A DNA stretch of 64,000 nt from Gluconobacter thailandicus F149-1 = NBRC 100600 (GTDB taxonomy: Bacteria > Pseudomonadota > Alphaproteobacteria > Acetobacterales > Acetobacteraceae): assembly GCF_000964465.1 (NCBI RefSeq), contig NZ_BANH01000043.1, positions 1 to 64,000 on the forward strand. The letters run 5' to 3'. This document shows, one piece after another, positions 1 to 7,303 of this stretch. The notes under the pieces were generated by a model. The model was not told the origin of the DNA and did no database searches. It saw only the letters and a program-made list of their open reading frames with translations. A program made the translations under genes and the position numbers. How positions within the stretch are numbered: the stretch's first letter is position 1; each line of letters begins with the position of its first letter.

Positions 1-4
1 CTGA

Positions 5-127
5 ATCAAAATTCCCTACAAAAATCAATGGGTCCTGAGCCTAGTCACGATACCGCACCCGAAGAAGCAAATGGCGCTTCCAACAATCAGAAGCATAGAA
101 AAGCAATCAGGAGTGAAACTCAGATGA
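5..127 (+). pseudogene. hicA: HicA toxin C-terminal remnant
   Basis: The frame starting at position 5 encodes about 40 residues that include VTIPHPKK and end SIEKQSGVKLR, which is the typical C-terminal half of HicA mRNA-interferase toxins. The stop codon overlaps the hicB start as ATGA, the usual hicAB layout. A stop codon at 2-4 closes this frame. The matching upstream piece (FPTK..NGS) appears instead in the frame starting at position 3, so the copy seems frameshifted. The conserved GSH histidine region is not visible. The window edge prevents seeing the N-terminus, so a damaged gene is the best but not the only reading. Confidence 0.5.
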
Positions 128-513
128 CCAGTTACATTGGACTAATCCACAAAGACCCCGAAAGCGATTTCGGGGTTACATTCCCAGACTTTCCCGGCTG
201 TGTTTCAGCCGGGGACACACTTGACGATGCGAAAGCAATGGGGACTGAGGCGCTTAACGGGCATGTGAAGTGCATGGCTGAAGACGGTTATTCTCTACCG
301 AAGCCATCCACGCTTGAAGCGATCATGGCAGATCCTGACAATGCCTCAGGCGTAGCCTTTCTGGTAAGCGTTGAGACGCCGTCAAAGCCAGTCCGTGTCA
401 ATGTGATGCTTGATGAGAAGCTGCTTGAGGTGATCGCGGGTGCAAACATGAACCGCTCTCGCTTTCTGGTCGCAGCAGCTTGGGAAAAGCTGAAGCGTGA
501 TCATGTAATCTGA
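124..513 (+). CDS. hicB: HicB-like antitoxin
   Basis: The 129-residue protein has the HicB layout. The N-terminal partial RNase H-like fold shows the pattern Y.GLIHKD....FGVTFPDFPGCVSAGDTLDDA. The C-terminal part (VRVNVMLDEKLLEVI.....NRSRFL) looks like a ribbon-helix-helix DNA-binding domain. The start at 124 is chosen over the in-frame ATG at 28 because AGGAGTG lies just upstream and the gene then overlaps hicA by four bases. HicB neutralises HicA and represses the operon. With hicA apparently broken, this may be an orphan antitoxin. Confidence 0.8.
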   Translation: MTSYIGLIHKDPESDFGVTFPDFPGCVSAGDTLDDAKAMGTEALNGHVKCMAEDGYSLPKPSTLEAIMADPDNASGVAFLVSVETPSKPVRVNVMLDEKLLEVIAGANMNRSRFLVAAAWEKLKRDHVI

Positions 514-523
514 TCGGTAGCAT

Positions 524-548
524 TGCCTGCACGTCAAACGTGCAGGCA
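524..548. terminator. Hairpin between convergent hicB and methylase genes
   Basis: TGCCTGCACG and CGTGCAGGCA form a perfect 10-bp stem with a 5-base loop. It lies just downstream of hicB and just before the end of the convergent methyltransferase gene. There is no real T-tract, so termination is inferred from position and stem strength. Confidence 0.5.
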
Positions 549-555
549 GCGGCTA

Positions 556-1359
556 TCATTTGGAAATCAGTACTTCTCCACGCTTGCCAGAAGCTTTTGG
601 ATTGATCGAGTAGTTCACATCTACACTTTCGATCCGGAAACGCTTGAAGGTCTCTCGAACCTCTGGCCGATCGTTCAGAGACAAAATGAAGTGTCCCTGA
701 AGTGAAGCCAGAGCCTCTGCCATTTGCTCGAACTGTTCCCTACTAAATTCGGCCGCATAGTCGCTTTCATTTCCCCAATACGGCGGATCCAAATAGAAGA
801 GCGTTTCAGGCCGATCATAACGCGTGATGACATCTGCCCAGGGCAAACACTCGATGACCACACTTGATAGGCGCGCATGCACATCTTCAAGGATGGGTCC
901 AAGCGTCGCGACGTCAAAGCGAGCAGGGCGGCCAACCGCGACCCCGAATGACTGAACCTTCGTTTTGCCGCCGAACGCCATGCGCTGGAGATACAAGAAA
1001 CGGACGGCACGCTCGAGATCAGTCAGACTACTCGCTTCAGCACGCCGGAGTCGCTCGAATTCATCACGACTGGTGACCTGCCACCGGAGCATGTCCATGA
1101 GTGGAACGTAGTGCCGCTGCAGGATCCGGAAGAGGTTGGCAACATCACGATTTAGATCGTTGATGACTTCCGCCTTAGACTTGAATGGACGTCGCAGAAA
1201 TACGCCACCCATGCCAACAAACGGCTCAACATAGGTGGTGTGCGGAATGTCCTTGATCCGGTCGCTAATGGTCTTCGCAAGACCACGTTTTCCACCAAGA
1301 TAGGGCGCAACAGGACGTACTGGTGCGACAGGGATAAGTCCCTGATTCGACTCCCTCAT
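556..1359 (-). CDS. DNA adenine methyltransferase (D12 class, Dam-like)
   Basis: The 267-residue protein methylates N6 of adenine in DNA, inferred from family motifs. The N-terminal PYLGGKR (residues 19-25) and EPFVGMGG (45-52) form the S-adenosylmethionine site. DPPY at 191-194 is the catalytic motif IV. The order of motifs and the length fit the D12/Dam class (alpha group). No restriction endonuclease gene is next to it, so it looks like an orphan phage methylase that could protect the element from host restriction or act in regulation. The recognition sequence cannot be read from the protein. No clear ribosome binding site precedes the chosen start. Confidence 0.85.
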   Translation of the reverse strand: MRESNQGLIPVAPVRPVAPYLGGKRGLAKTISDRIKDIPHTTYVEPFVGMGGVFLRRPFKSKAEVINDLNRDVANLFRILQRHYVPLMDMLRWQVTSRDEFERLRRAEASSLTDLERAVRFLYLQRMAFGGKTKVQSFGVAVGRPARFDVATLGPILEDVHARLSSVVIECLPWADVITRYDRPETLFYLDPPYWGNESDYAAEFSREQFEQMAEALASLQGHFILSLNDRPEVRETFKRFRIESVDVNYSINPKASGKRGEVLISK

Positions 1360-1370
1360 TTATTTACCCG

Positions 1371-1404
1371 ATAAAAGCCCCGCCACTGCAGTGGCCGGTG
1401 GGGC
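1371..1404 (-). terminator. Rho-independent terminator after the DUF3164 gene
   Basis: On the minus strand a GC-rich stem (GCCCC pairing with GGGGC around the inner palindrome GCCACTGCAGTGGC) is followed directly by TTTTATC. It would end leftward transcripts from the DUF3164 gene before the methylase gene begins at 1359. Confidence 0.65.
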
Positions 1405-1498
1405 AGCTTCGCTGTGGGTGTTGGTAGCACCCGGATCAGCTGTTACGGCAGCTTATCCCCCACCACAGACTGCGTCCAATCAAATGGCAGGAAGCTGA

Positions 1499-2110
1499 TC
1501 AGGCCTTGGCAATATCCAATGGTACCTGGATGAAGGCGCTATCTGGAGAAGCGCGTTCATGAAAACGGATGTAGCTGCGAGAGGCATTTACCTTCACCGC
1601 GTCGGTAATAGCCTGCATGGCGCGCTTCCACTCTTCATCGTCGATCGAGAGGCGGCGCAAGCCAAGAATCTTTGAGACGTTCAGCTTGCCTTCCTTGCCC
1701 ACGTCAAAGGCATCGGTCACGACAGCGCGGATGTTGGCGTTTCCGCCTTCCGTCCAGCGTGTCAGGCAGCTGTCCACCAATTCCTTGGCGATCTGGAGTT
1801 CAGGGCCGAACGTGATGGTGTCACTGATGGCGATGGTCACGCGCTCGCAGCCGTCATAGGTCGACAGCGTCAGATTGCCCTTCGCACCGCCTTTCTTGGC
1901 TCCATACTGTTCAGCCAGAAGGTCCAGAAACGCCCGGATATCGCTGTCCGCATCCTCACGAAACTGGCGCATCAGCTCACGAATGGCGCGGGCACGCTCG
2001 AAGAGCTTCTTGACCAGTTCGTCCTGGAGAAGGTCTTCCGGCTTCACGTTCGCACGCGGGACAAGGCGTCCTGCGGAATCCTTCATGTAATTGTCGGGAT
2101 TGTGGCTCAT
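1499..2110 (-). CDS. DUF3164 family phage protein
   Basis: The 203-residue protein resembles the DUF3164 family, which is found mainly in Mu-like and other transposable phages and has no established biochemical role. It begins with an asparagine- and proline-rich stretch, has a charged helical segment (LFERARAIRELMRQFRED) and a C-terminal region ending ...SYIRFHERASPDSAFIQVPLDIAKA that fits the family. Its start overlaps the stop of the small gene to its right by four bases, so the two are translationally coupled. A terminator follows at 1371-1404. Family assignment is from memory of the family pattern. Confidence 0.65.
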   Translation of the reverse strand: MSHNPDNYMKDSAGRLVPRANVKPEDLLQDELVKKLFERARAIRELMRQFREDADSDIRAFLDLLAEQYGAKKGGAKGNLTLSTYDGCERVTIAISDTITFGPELQIAKELVDSCLTRWTEGGNANIRAVVTDAFDVGKEGKLNVSKILGLRRLSIDDEEWKRAMQAITDAVKVNASRSYIRFHERASPDSAFIQVPLDIAKA

Positions 2111-2304
2111 GCCTGTTCTCGCTTGCGCTTGGCTTCAATCTCACGGGCACGGCGCGCCTCGGCAGCGGCCCAGAGCTTCATTCCAGGCATTCGGGCGTAT
2201 TGCGCTATACGTTCGTAGCGCTCGGCAGCGCGCGTCCAGAAGTTCACGTTCTCGGCTCTGATTTCATCAGGCGTCTCAGGGCGTCGTCGGTATCGGGTGC
2301 TCAT
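2107..2304 (-). CDS. Small basic phage protein, unknown
   Basis: A 65-residue, strongly charged protein (MSTRYRRRPETPDEI... ending EAKRKREQA) of unknown function. The start at 2304 is preceded by GGAGAACGCT, a good ribosome binding site. It overlaps the DUF3164 gene by four bases and is probably co-transcribed with it. The sequence is mostly helical with many arginines. No family was recognised. Confidence 0.6.
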   Translation of the reverse strand: MSTRYRRRPETPDEIRAENVNFWTRAAERYERIAQYARMPGMKLWAAAEARRAREIEAKRKREQA

Positions 2305-2346
2305 AGCGTTCTCCAATAATGGCCGACGCCGCCGCTTCGTGAGGCG

Positions 2347-3198
2347 TCAGTCTTTCAGGTAATTGCCGCCGCCATCGCCCTCTCGGACGTGGGCGTATCT
2401 TGTGGTGGTCTTCAGGTCGGAATGTCCCAAAGTTTGCTGGACGACATGCGCAGGCGCGCCATTGTCCAGGGCGTGTGAGGCGTGGGCGTGCCGGAACCAG
2501 TGCGCAGAGGCATCAGGCAATCCGGCACGCTTCGCCGCCCGCTTCACGAGGCGATGTGCCGCTCTCAAGTGAAGCGGGCTCCCATCGTGGCCGGGGACAA
2601 CAGGCGTATCGGGACGCCAGTCGTCTGCTCTCACAGCCACGATCTCTTTCCACAGCTTTGCGGGAACAAGCACATGCCGTGTCTTGTTCCCCTTGCCGAA
2701 CACGGAGGCCACGCCTCCCTGTTGACGCCGTGTCATGTCTCGCCATTTGAGGGCGCACATCTCTGAGATGCGCAGCCCCATGAAATACAGAACGCGAAGC
2801 GCGACCCGCTTTCGCGGGCAGGGCTCCTGCTCGATGATGCGCTTCACATCCTCTTCCGTGAGGATCCGCTCACTGAGACGATCGCGCCCGCGCTCCAGGC
2901 GAAGCGCTGCGCCGACGTCCACATCCAGAAAACCAACGCGGACCCCAAAGGAGAGAGCCGATTTGACGGATGCCAGCTTTCGGCGGCGCGTGGCGTCTGA
3001 TCCTGTGAGGCTGTCAAACCAGCCCTGCAGGTCATCCAGGACAACATCCGCAAGCGGCTTGCTTGTCCACTGGCGGAACGCGTCCACATCCGCACGATAG
3101 GCGCGGGACGTGTTCGCAGACCGGTTGTGGAGCCACATATTCACGAGGCGATCGTCATCAGAGATACGGGGCCTTTTCGCGTCCGCCGCTGGCGCCAT
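2347..3198 (-). CDS. Tyrosine recombinase (XerC/D-like)
   Basis: A complete 283-residue site-specific recombinase. The N-terminal SAM-like core-binding domain covers roughly residues 15-100. The catalytic domain carries R143 (GLRISE), K169, H233 and R236 (HWFRHAH), H259 (LGHSD) and the nucleophile Y268 (TRYAH), so all expected active-site residues are present. It is a second recombinase besides the integrase at 10,779 and resembles resolvase-like Xer proteins of plasmids and phages more than long phage integrases. A set of inverted 10-base repeats (3266-3350) lies immediately upstream and may be its binding sites. Confidence 0.85.
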   Translation of the reverse strand: MAPAADAKRPRISDDDRLVNMWLHNRSANTSRAYRADVDAFRQWTSKPLADVVLDDLQGWFDSLTGSDATRRRKLASVKSALSFGVRVGFLDVDVGAALRLERGRDRLSERILTEEDVKRIIEQEPCPRKRVALRVLYFMGLRISEMCALKWRDMTRRQQGGVASVFGKGNKTRHVLVPAKLWKEIVAVRADDWRPDTPVVPGHDGSPLHLRAAHRLVKRAAKRAGLPDASAHWFRHAHASHALDNGAPAHVVQQTLGHSDLKTTTRYAHVREGDGGGNYLKD

Positions 3199-3265
3199 TG
3201 GCCCAACTCTCCGACAAGTAATTGAATTATAAAGGTTTCCGATCCTGCGGAGACCCTGAAAAACC

Positions 3266-3350
3266 GTCAGATAACGCTGATTATCTGACGGGTTATGAAC
3301 CCATCCAGAGGGTTATCTGACACTCTGCCCTGATAGGCTTGTCAGATAAC
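3266..3350. repeat. Two inverted pairs of the 10-mer GTCAGATAAC
   Basis: GTCAGATAAC occurs at 3266-3275 and 3341-3350. Its complement occurs at 3312-3321 exactly and at 3280-3289 with one mismatch. The first pair forms an extended hairpin (AACC.GTCAGATAA against TTATCTGAC.GGGTT). The array lies between the second recombinase gene (starts at 3198) and an unknown gene, inside an otherwise non-coding gap of 182 bases. Likely a protein-binding array for the recombinase or a regulator. An iteron-type origin is an alternative. Confidence 0.6.
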
Positions 3351-3380
3351 TCCGGGTTATTGTGTCGGCTTTTGCCCTGA

Positions 3381-3794
3381 TCAATCAGAAGGCGATCCGC
3401 CTTTCTTTCGACCACGATCACCCAGCTTAGGGCCGCGTGCCAGAACAGATTGATACAATCCTGAGCCACCAGCTTCTATCGCTTGGGCTTCGAGATCCCG
3501 ACCAAAGCTGGCGAGGATTTTTCGTATGGTTGCGGGACTGGCCTGCATGACGCAGCTGTCCCAGGTGTTACTGTGCCAGCGATGATTTGTGCACCGCACG
3601 ACCGTAGATCCTGCCAATCGCAGGAATTTTTCGCGCTTTCCGCCCCAGACTGAGACATCGGCGCGATGGATAAACGTACGATCGAAGATGACGGGCACGC
3701 AAAGTGCTCGCGCACCATCGACCGCCAGCACAAAATAGTGCTGCGCGCCGCGACGGCACACGTCGCCTGCGCTCGCAGGTGCGAGTGTCCGCAT
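3381..3794 (-). CDS. Unknown 137-residue protein
   Basis: Not recognised. The start at 3794 is preferred over an upstream in-frame codon at 3857 because a strong leftward terminator lies across 3829-3864. The protein has a beta-rich centre (HYFVLAVDGARALCVPVIFDR, then SVWGGKREKFLRLAG), several tryptophans and cysteines, and a basic C-terminus (GDRGRKKGGSPSD). The short beta-rich core vaguely recalls PemK/MazF-like toxins, but no family motif can be pointed to. No neighbouring antitoxin candidate is obvious. Confidence 0.5.
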   Translation of the reverse strand: MRTLAPASAGDVCRRGAQHYFVLAVDGARALCVPVIFDRTFIHRADVSVWGGKREKFLRLAGSTVVRCTNHRWHSNTWDSCVMQASPATIRKILASFGRDLEAQAIEAGGSGLYQSVLARGPKLGDRGRKKGGSPSD

Positions 3795-3828
3795 TGCTGA
3801 TTCACTTTTGGGGGAGGCAAAACGCCAA

Positions 3829-3864
3829 TAAAAAAGACGTGGACCGTTTCCAGTCACACGTCTT
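3829..3864 (-). terminator. Strong leftward rho-independent terminator
   Basis: On the minus strand AAGACGTG and CACGTCTT pair around a 15-base loop and are followed by TTTTTTATT. It points left, yet the only leftward genes to its right end at 5387, beyond the rightward AT-rich module. It may have been the terminator of the leftward phage operon before that module arrived. Confidence 0.7.
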
Positions 3865-4076
3865 CTTAGAGCTTAGATGTTTACTATCCGTTCCTGTTTC
3901 AGGTCAAGTGAGAAAACCGAAAAAGTAACTCGTAGGTCACCTAACCATCGCTGATAGGAAAAATTATTTCAGTCTTAGTTATGAAATATATAGTAACAAA
4001 TAAGCTTGCTCCGCCCTTCTCGACGCTGCAAGCTGCGGAAGCAAAAATTTACATGAGATGCGTGTTGATATATATG

Positions 4077-4553
4077 GCAACGATATATGAATTGTGTGAA
4101 GGTGGTAAACTTAAACGGATTGAGGTGCTGGAAGATGATGAACTTCCAGTAAGATACATTTATGGCACCCCAGAATTTATAGATTGGTTGGATAATGGAT
4201 TACCCTCAATAAATCATACTCCTGAACACGATTCTTTGAAGCCAATTGAACAAGTGTTCTCCCTTTTTTCTGAATATGAAATTGGTGAAAGTTTCCCTGA
4301 TGATCGCCGTTTCAAGCCCTTAACCTATTCTCCTGATTATTATGTTTGGGAAATGAAAACAACTCACGTTAGAATATTTGGTTGGTTTCCTTGTAAGTCT
4401 TCTTTTATTTGTTGTTACGGAGGAGATGCCAATGAAATAAAACTAAAATCATTATACTCGCAGTACATATTGCGAACTCAATACGTTAGAAACCTTCTCC
4501 CTCTTGATGAGCCTAAATTTTTATCATCTAGGAAATGCAGTGATGTCCTATAA
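4077..4553 (+). CDS. RelE/Gp49-like candidate toxin
   Basis: A 158-residue protein from the AT-rich patch. The C-terminal half has the pattern VWEMKTTHVRIFGWFPCKSSF followed by an acidic, helical end, which resembles the central strands of RelE/HigB/Gp49-like ribonuclease toxins (W-E-x-R...R-x-F). No catalytic residue can be assigned with certainty. It is directly followed, with overlap, by an HTH gene, the order toxin-then-antitoxin seen in HigBA systems. The start MATIYELCEG is chosen by family feel. An in-frame ATG at 3981 would add 32 residues, and neither start has a clear ribosome binding site. Toxicity is an inference. Confidence 0.55.
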   Translation, partial: ATIYELCEGGKLKRIEVLEDDELPVRYIYGTPEFIDWLDNGLPSINHTPEHDSLKPIEQVFSLFSEYEIGESFPDDRRFKPLTYSPDYYVWEMKTTHVRIFGWFPCKSSFICCYGGDANEIKLKSLYSQYILRTQYVRNLLPLDEPKFLSSRKCSDVL

Positions 4554-4923
4554 ATTCTCTTTAAGCCCAAAAGTTCGGCGGACAACGCGCACGATGACTA
4601 TGTTTCATCGAAAAATACAGTATGCCCTGATCAAGAGCGGGATGAAGCAACAGGAAATAGCTAAAAAACTGGACGTTGACCGGGCTGTTATTAATAAAAG
4701 ATTGAAAAGCGATGCAAACATAACGATCAGATCAATATCTGAATTTGCATATGCACTTAATATGGAAGTCTCATTTGATTTAGTTAAAAAAGAAGAGAAG
4801 AATAGAGGAAATTATTACGAGTTAGATTCTAGAGATCCTCATTATTCAAAAAATTACCCTCAAAAAGAAGCCGACCAAGCGAGTATCAGTGCTTATGGCG
4901 AACTGAGCTTCGGAGAGTCATAA
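4543..4923 (+). CDS. HTH (XRE-type) protein, candidate antitoxin
   Basis: A 126-residue protein with a Cro/C1-type helix-turn-helix (SGMKQQEIAKKLDVDRAVINKRL, about residues 32-54) and an acidic, polar C-terminal tail. Its start at 4543 overlaps the end of the toxin-like gene and is preceded by AGGAAATG. It ends with a one-base overlap with the DUF6941 gene. In HigBA-like systems such a protein binds the toxin and represses the operon. Codon use and low G+C match the two neighbours and differ from the rest of the element. Confidence 0.75.
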   Translation: MSYKFSLSPKVRRTTRTMTMFHRKIQYALIKSGMKQQEIAKKLDVDRAVINKRLKSDANITIRSISEFAYALNMEVSFDLVKKEEKNRGNYYELDSRDPHYSKNYPQKEADQASISAYGELSFGES

Positions 4924-5390
4924 TGAACACGCCTTTTGGTACAAGTATTTTTTGTGACGATGTCCGTCATGAGGTAGACAATAAATTCTCTCTGGTTGGA
5001 TGCTATGGTTCGCAGATGTTATTAAATGGTTCTGCACCTTTAAAGCTTCCAACATTTGCTGTTTTTGTAAAAATAATATTCCCCATAAACTACCCATTTA
5101 AGAAAATTTTAGTGCGAGTGTATTCTGTTTTTGACGATCAAGAAGAAGAAATAGCCAGAGCAAATTTTGTTCGCCCAAAAGAATTAAATAAGGTCCCTCA
5201 TCCAGATGGGGGAGAGTGGAAGCACAAGGTTGGACAGTTTGTCATACCCTTCCGATGGGCCCCGTTTCATATCCCTAGTAACGGCGTAATTTATGTGCGT
5301 GCTCAATTCGATAATGAAGGTGGCTCAGAAGAAATTCGATTGGGAGCTCTTCCGTGCCGTTTCAACCCGCTTCCACCTGAAGATGTCTAA
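4923..5390 (+). CDS. DUF6941 family protein
   Basis: A 155-residue protein whose start (FGTSIFCDDVRHEVDNKFSL and following VGCYG) matches the DUF6941 pattern (CDD.R.E..GK.S..G.Y). It is predicted to be beta-rich and soluble, with no signal peptide. Its function is unknown. It starts within the stop codon of the HTH gene (TAATG), so the three AT-rich genes form one operon. It ends four bases into the stop of the convergent leftward gene at 5387. It may be a third partner of the toxin-antitoxin-like pair or merely travels with it. Confidence 0.65.
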   Translation: MNTPFGTSIFCDDVRHEVDNKFSLVGCYGSQMLLNGSAPLKLPTFAVFVKIIFPINYPFKKILVRVYSVFDDQEEEIARANFVRPKELNKVPHPDGGEWKHKVGQFVIPFRWAPFHIPSNGVIYVRAQFDNEGGSEEIRLGALPCRFNPLPPEDV

Positions 5391-5884
5391 TTCCTCCCGT
5401 AATAATCCGCCAACTGCTCCAGCAGCAGTTCTGCTGCGCCTGTAAGTCCTTGGCGGTTCTTCCCATAGTGCTCGGCGATCTTTCCAAGCGAGAGACCGTC
5501 CAGCACTAACAGCACAAGTAGATCCGACGCATAGCGCCCTAATGTGCGTCGGACATTCTCACACCGCGCCACGGCGGCAGAACGTGCGATAAGCATGTCG
5601 TGGATGTCACCACCGCCAGATCCACGGCGCTCAGGATCTGAAGCACCCATAATCCCAGTCTCAAAATCACGCGCCCATCTTTGGGCGGCATCAACATGGC
5701 GTTGGGTGATCGTGCCAGAACGCAGCAAGCCATAGAGGCCAGCTCCACGGCGTAATACCTCAATGGGTGGTCTGTCTTTTCCTTGCTCCAGTTCAGCCAG
5801 AGCGATGCGGTTTTTCCAAGCCCCCTGCATGGGGACGGCGTCTTCAATTGGTCGAGTTGCCTTGGCGGCAGTAGTCATTTGCAT
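5387..5884 (-). CDS. Unknown phage protein, possible DUF6456-like regulator
   Basis: A 165-residue protein at the end of the leftward phage operon. The first half has a helical segment (RRGAGLYGLLRSGTITQRHVDAAQRWARDFE). The last 60 residues (ASDLLVLLVLDGLSLGKIAEHYGKNRQGLTGAAELLLEQLADYYG) look like a helix-turn-helix that reads like a sigma-factor region 4 or antiterminator-Q-type domain. Late position in an early operon would suit a late-gene activator. The link to DUF6456 is tentative. Confidence 0.55.
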   Translation of the reverse strand: MQMTTAAKATRPIEDAVPMQGAWKNRIALAELEQGKDRPPIEVLRRGAGLYGLLRSGTITQRHVDAAQRWARDFETGIMGASDPERRGSGGGDIHDMLIARSAAVARCENVRRTLGRYASDLLVLLVLDGLSLGKIAEHYGKNRQGLTGAAELLLEQLADYYGRN

Positions 5885-5891
5885 TCCACGT

Positions 5892-6104
5892 TCATGTGGG
5901 GTTGCGCTTCATAAATCGGCCGTCGGCATCCCGGTTCGAGGTGAGCCGAGCCAGACGGGCCTGGAGTGTGACAATCTCCAGGGCTTGATCCGCCACAGTC
6001 CGCTCCAGCGCCAGGGCAGCACGCTGCGCCTGGTCACGTTCAGAACGGACCATGAGGAATTCAGAATGGGTGAATGAGGCGAGGGCGCGCCGTAGTGCTT
6101 TCAT
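5892..6104 (-). CDS. Small coiled-coil phage protein, unknown
   Basis: A 70-residue protein with a heptad-like helix (SERDQAQRAALALERTVADQALEIVTLQARLARL) and a basic C-terminus ending MKRNPT. The start overlaps the end of the replication-type gene by four bases. It may be an accessory protein of replication. No family was recognised. Confidence 0.55.
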   Translation of the reverse strand: MKALRRALASFTHSEFLMVRSERDQAQRAALALERTVADQALEIVTLQARLARLTSNRDADGRFMKRNPT

Positions 6105-7303
6105 GCGGCCTGAGCCTGCGGACGGTACCAGTCCAGATACGCGGCCCGTTCAACGGGGCAAGCGGGAAGGTCATGCTTCTTGGCCAACTCCGGCCATTCG
6201 CGCTTCACAGCTGAGTAGTCCCGCTGGAGATGAAAGGCTTCGCTCCAGATTTTCTGCGCCTTGGCATAAGCCTCCAGCGCACGGTCTTCCCAGTCTTCAC
6301 GAGGGGTAGGCTCTGGCACTGGGGTAGTCGAAACACCGGCTTGATGATCCGCCCAGAAGCGTTCGATAGGCTTGCGAAAGGCGCCCATTTTATAGGCTGT
6401 GTCGCCGTTCAGAGCCATTTTCTCGGTGTGCTGCTTTACAGCCTCGACCAGAACATCAGCCGGGATACCGTCCCGAAGGAAGCGACCACAAATGCTCTTG
6501 GCGAAACCGGCCTGACCGTCCGGGAGGCGTCCAATCTTGAGAACGCGAGCGACGGTCTGGGAGATCAGGGCTTCTGAAATCTCAAGAGCCGGTTTTCCGG
6601 TTTCGGTTTCAGCCGGTTTCGTAGAATTAGAATCAGAAGGGGATATATCTTTCTCTACTTCTAGATCTACGGGAAACCCAGAAACCGGTTTTGAAACCGA
6701 AACCCCGGAAACCAAAACCGTTTTTGAAAACTGGTTTTGGTTTTCAGTTTCGGAAACTGCCCCACCACTGATTGATGACAACAGTCGCATTTCACGCTGC
6801 TCGACGGCTTCGCGCTCACGGCGTTCCCGTGCCTGCTCGGATGTCTCGCCTTTGCGTGGGCGTCCACCTTTGGCGGCATTGGCACGAGAGGTCATCACTT
6901 TCACCGAGGCTTCTGGTGCGAACTCTCCGGCGTCCTGACGCTCCTGAAACTCGTCCAGGCGGCGTTGCTTTTCAGCGCGGGCCGCAGCGCGTTCTTCGCG
7001 GCGGATTTGACGTTCCACGAGGTGAGGGCTGTAGAGCGCGCCGTCTTCATCGCGCAGGATGAAGCGTGTGAACTCGAGTTCCGGCAGTACACGTTGCAGC
7101 ACATCGACATGCTCGCACGCCATCTGCGCCACTTGAGCGTCATCCAGTGCGCGGCCGCCAACGCGGAACACCACGTCACGAGCGGCTTTCAGTGCATCCA
7201 TGAGGGAGTGGAATACGCCCCGCTGTTCTGCAGGGAGCACCTTAAGGAACGCCATGGCCGGGATGTTGTCCCGATCAAACGTGGCAGGGATCTGGAGCGT
7301 CAT
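6101..7303 (-). CDS. Phage replication-type protein (initiator/helicase-loader candidate)
   Basis: A 400-residue protein with three parts. Residues about 1-110 form a compact start. A highly charged linker follows at 120-170 (REERAAARAEKQRRLDEFQE). Next comes a low-complexity Ser/Glu/Thr/Val stretch at about 185-230, then a C-terminal helical domain from about 240. The linker and placement after a CII-like gene recall lambdoid replication proteins (O-type). The DNA encoding the low-complexity part holds dense GGTTTC-type repeats around an AT-rich patch. Function is inferred from architecture and position, not from a recognised domain. Confidence 0.5.
   Translation of the reverse strand: MTLQIPATFDRDNIPAMAFLKVLPAEQRGVFHSLMDALKAARDVVFRVGGRALDDAQVAQMACEHVDVLQRVLPELEFTRFILRDEDGALYSPHLVERQIRREERAAARAEKQRRLDEFQERQDAGEFAPEASVKVMTSRANAAKGGRPRKGETSEQARERREREAVEQREMRLLSSISGGAVSETENQNQFSKTVLVSGVSVSKPVSGFPVDLEVEKDISPSDSNSTKPAETETGKPALEISEALISQTVARVLKIGRLPDGQAGFAKSICGRFLRDGIPADVLVEAVKQHTEKMALNGDTAYKMGAFRKPIERFWADHQAGVSTTPVPEPTPREDWEDRALEAYAKAQKIWSEAFHLQRDYSAVKREWPELAKKHDLPACPVERAAYLDWYRPQAQAA
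6588..6758. other. Candidate internal replication origin (repeats plus AT-rich core)
   Basis: Inside the replication-type gene, copies of CCGGTTT/CGGTTTC cluster at 6588-6620. Copies of GAAACCG and ACCGGTTTTG cluster at 6671-6758. They flank a 48-base AT-rich segment (6621-6668). This is the arrangement of iterons and an unwinding element seen in lambda-type origins that lie within the initiator gene. It could also be simple repeat expansion in a linker. Confidence 0.4.

Noticed and set aside
523-705. Plus-strand frame over the end of the methylase gene
   Set aside because: It runs through the hicB/methylase hairpin and antisense to conserved methylase residues, with no start signal.
6588-6758. 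CRISPR-like reading of the GGTTTC/GAAACC repeats
   Set aside because: Repeats are short, irregular, in both directions, lie inside a gene, and no cas genes are near.
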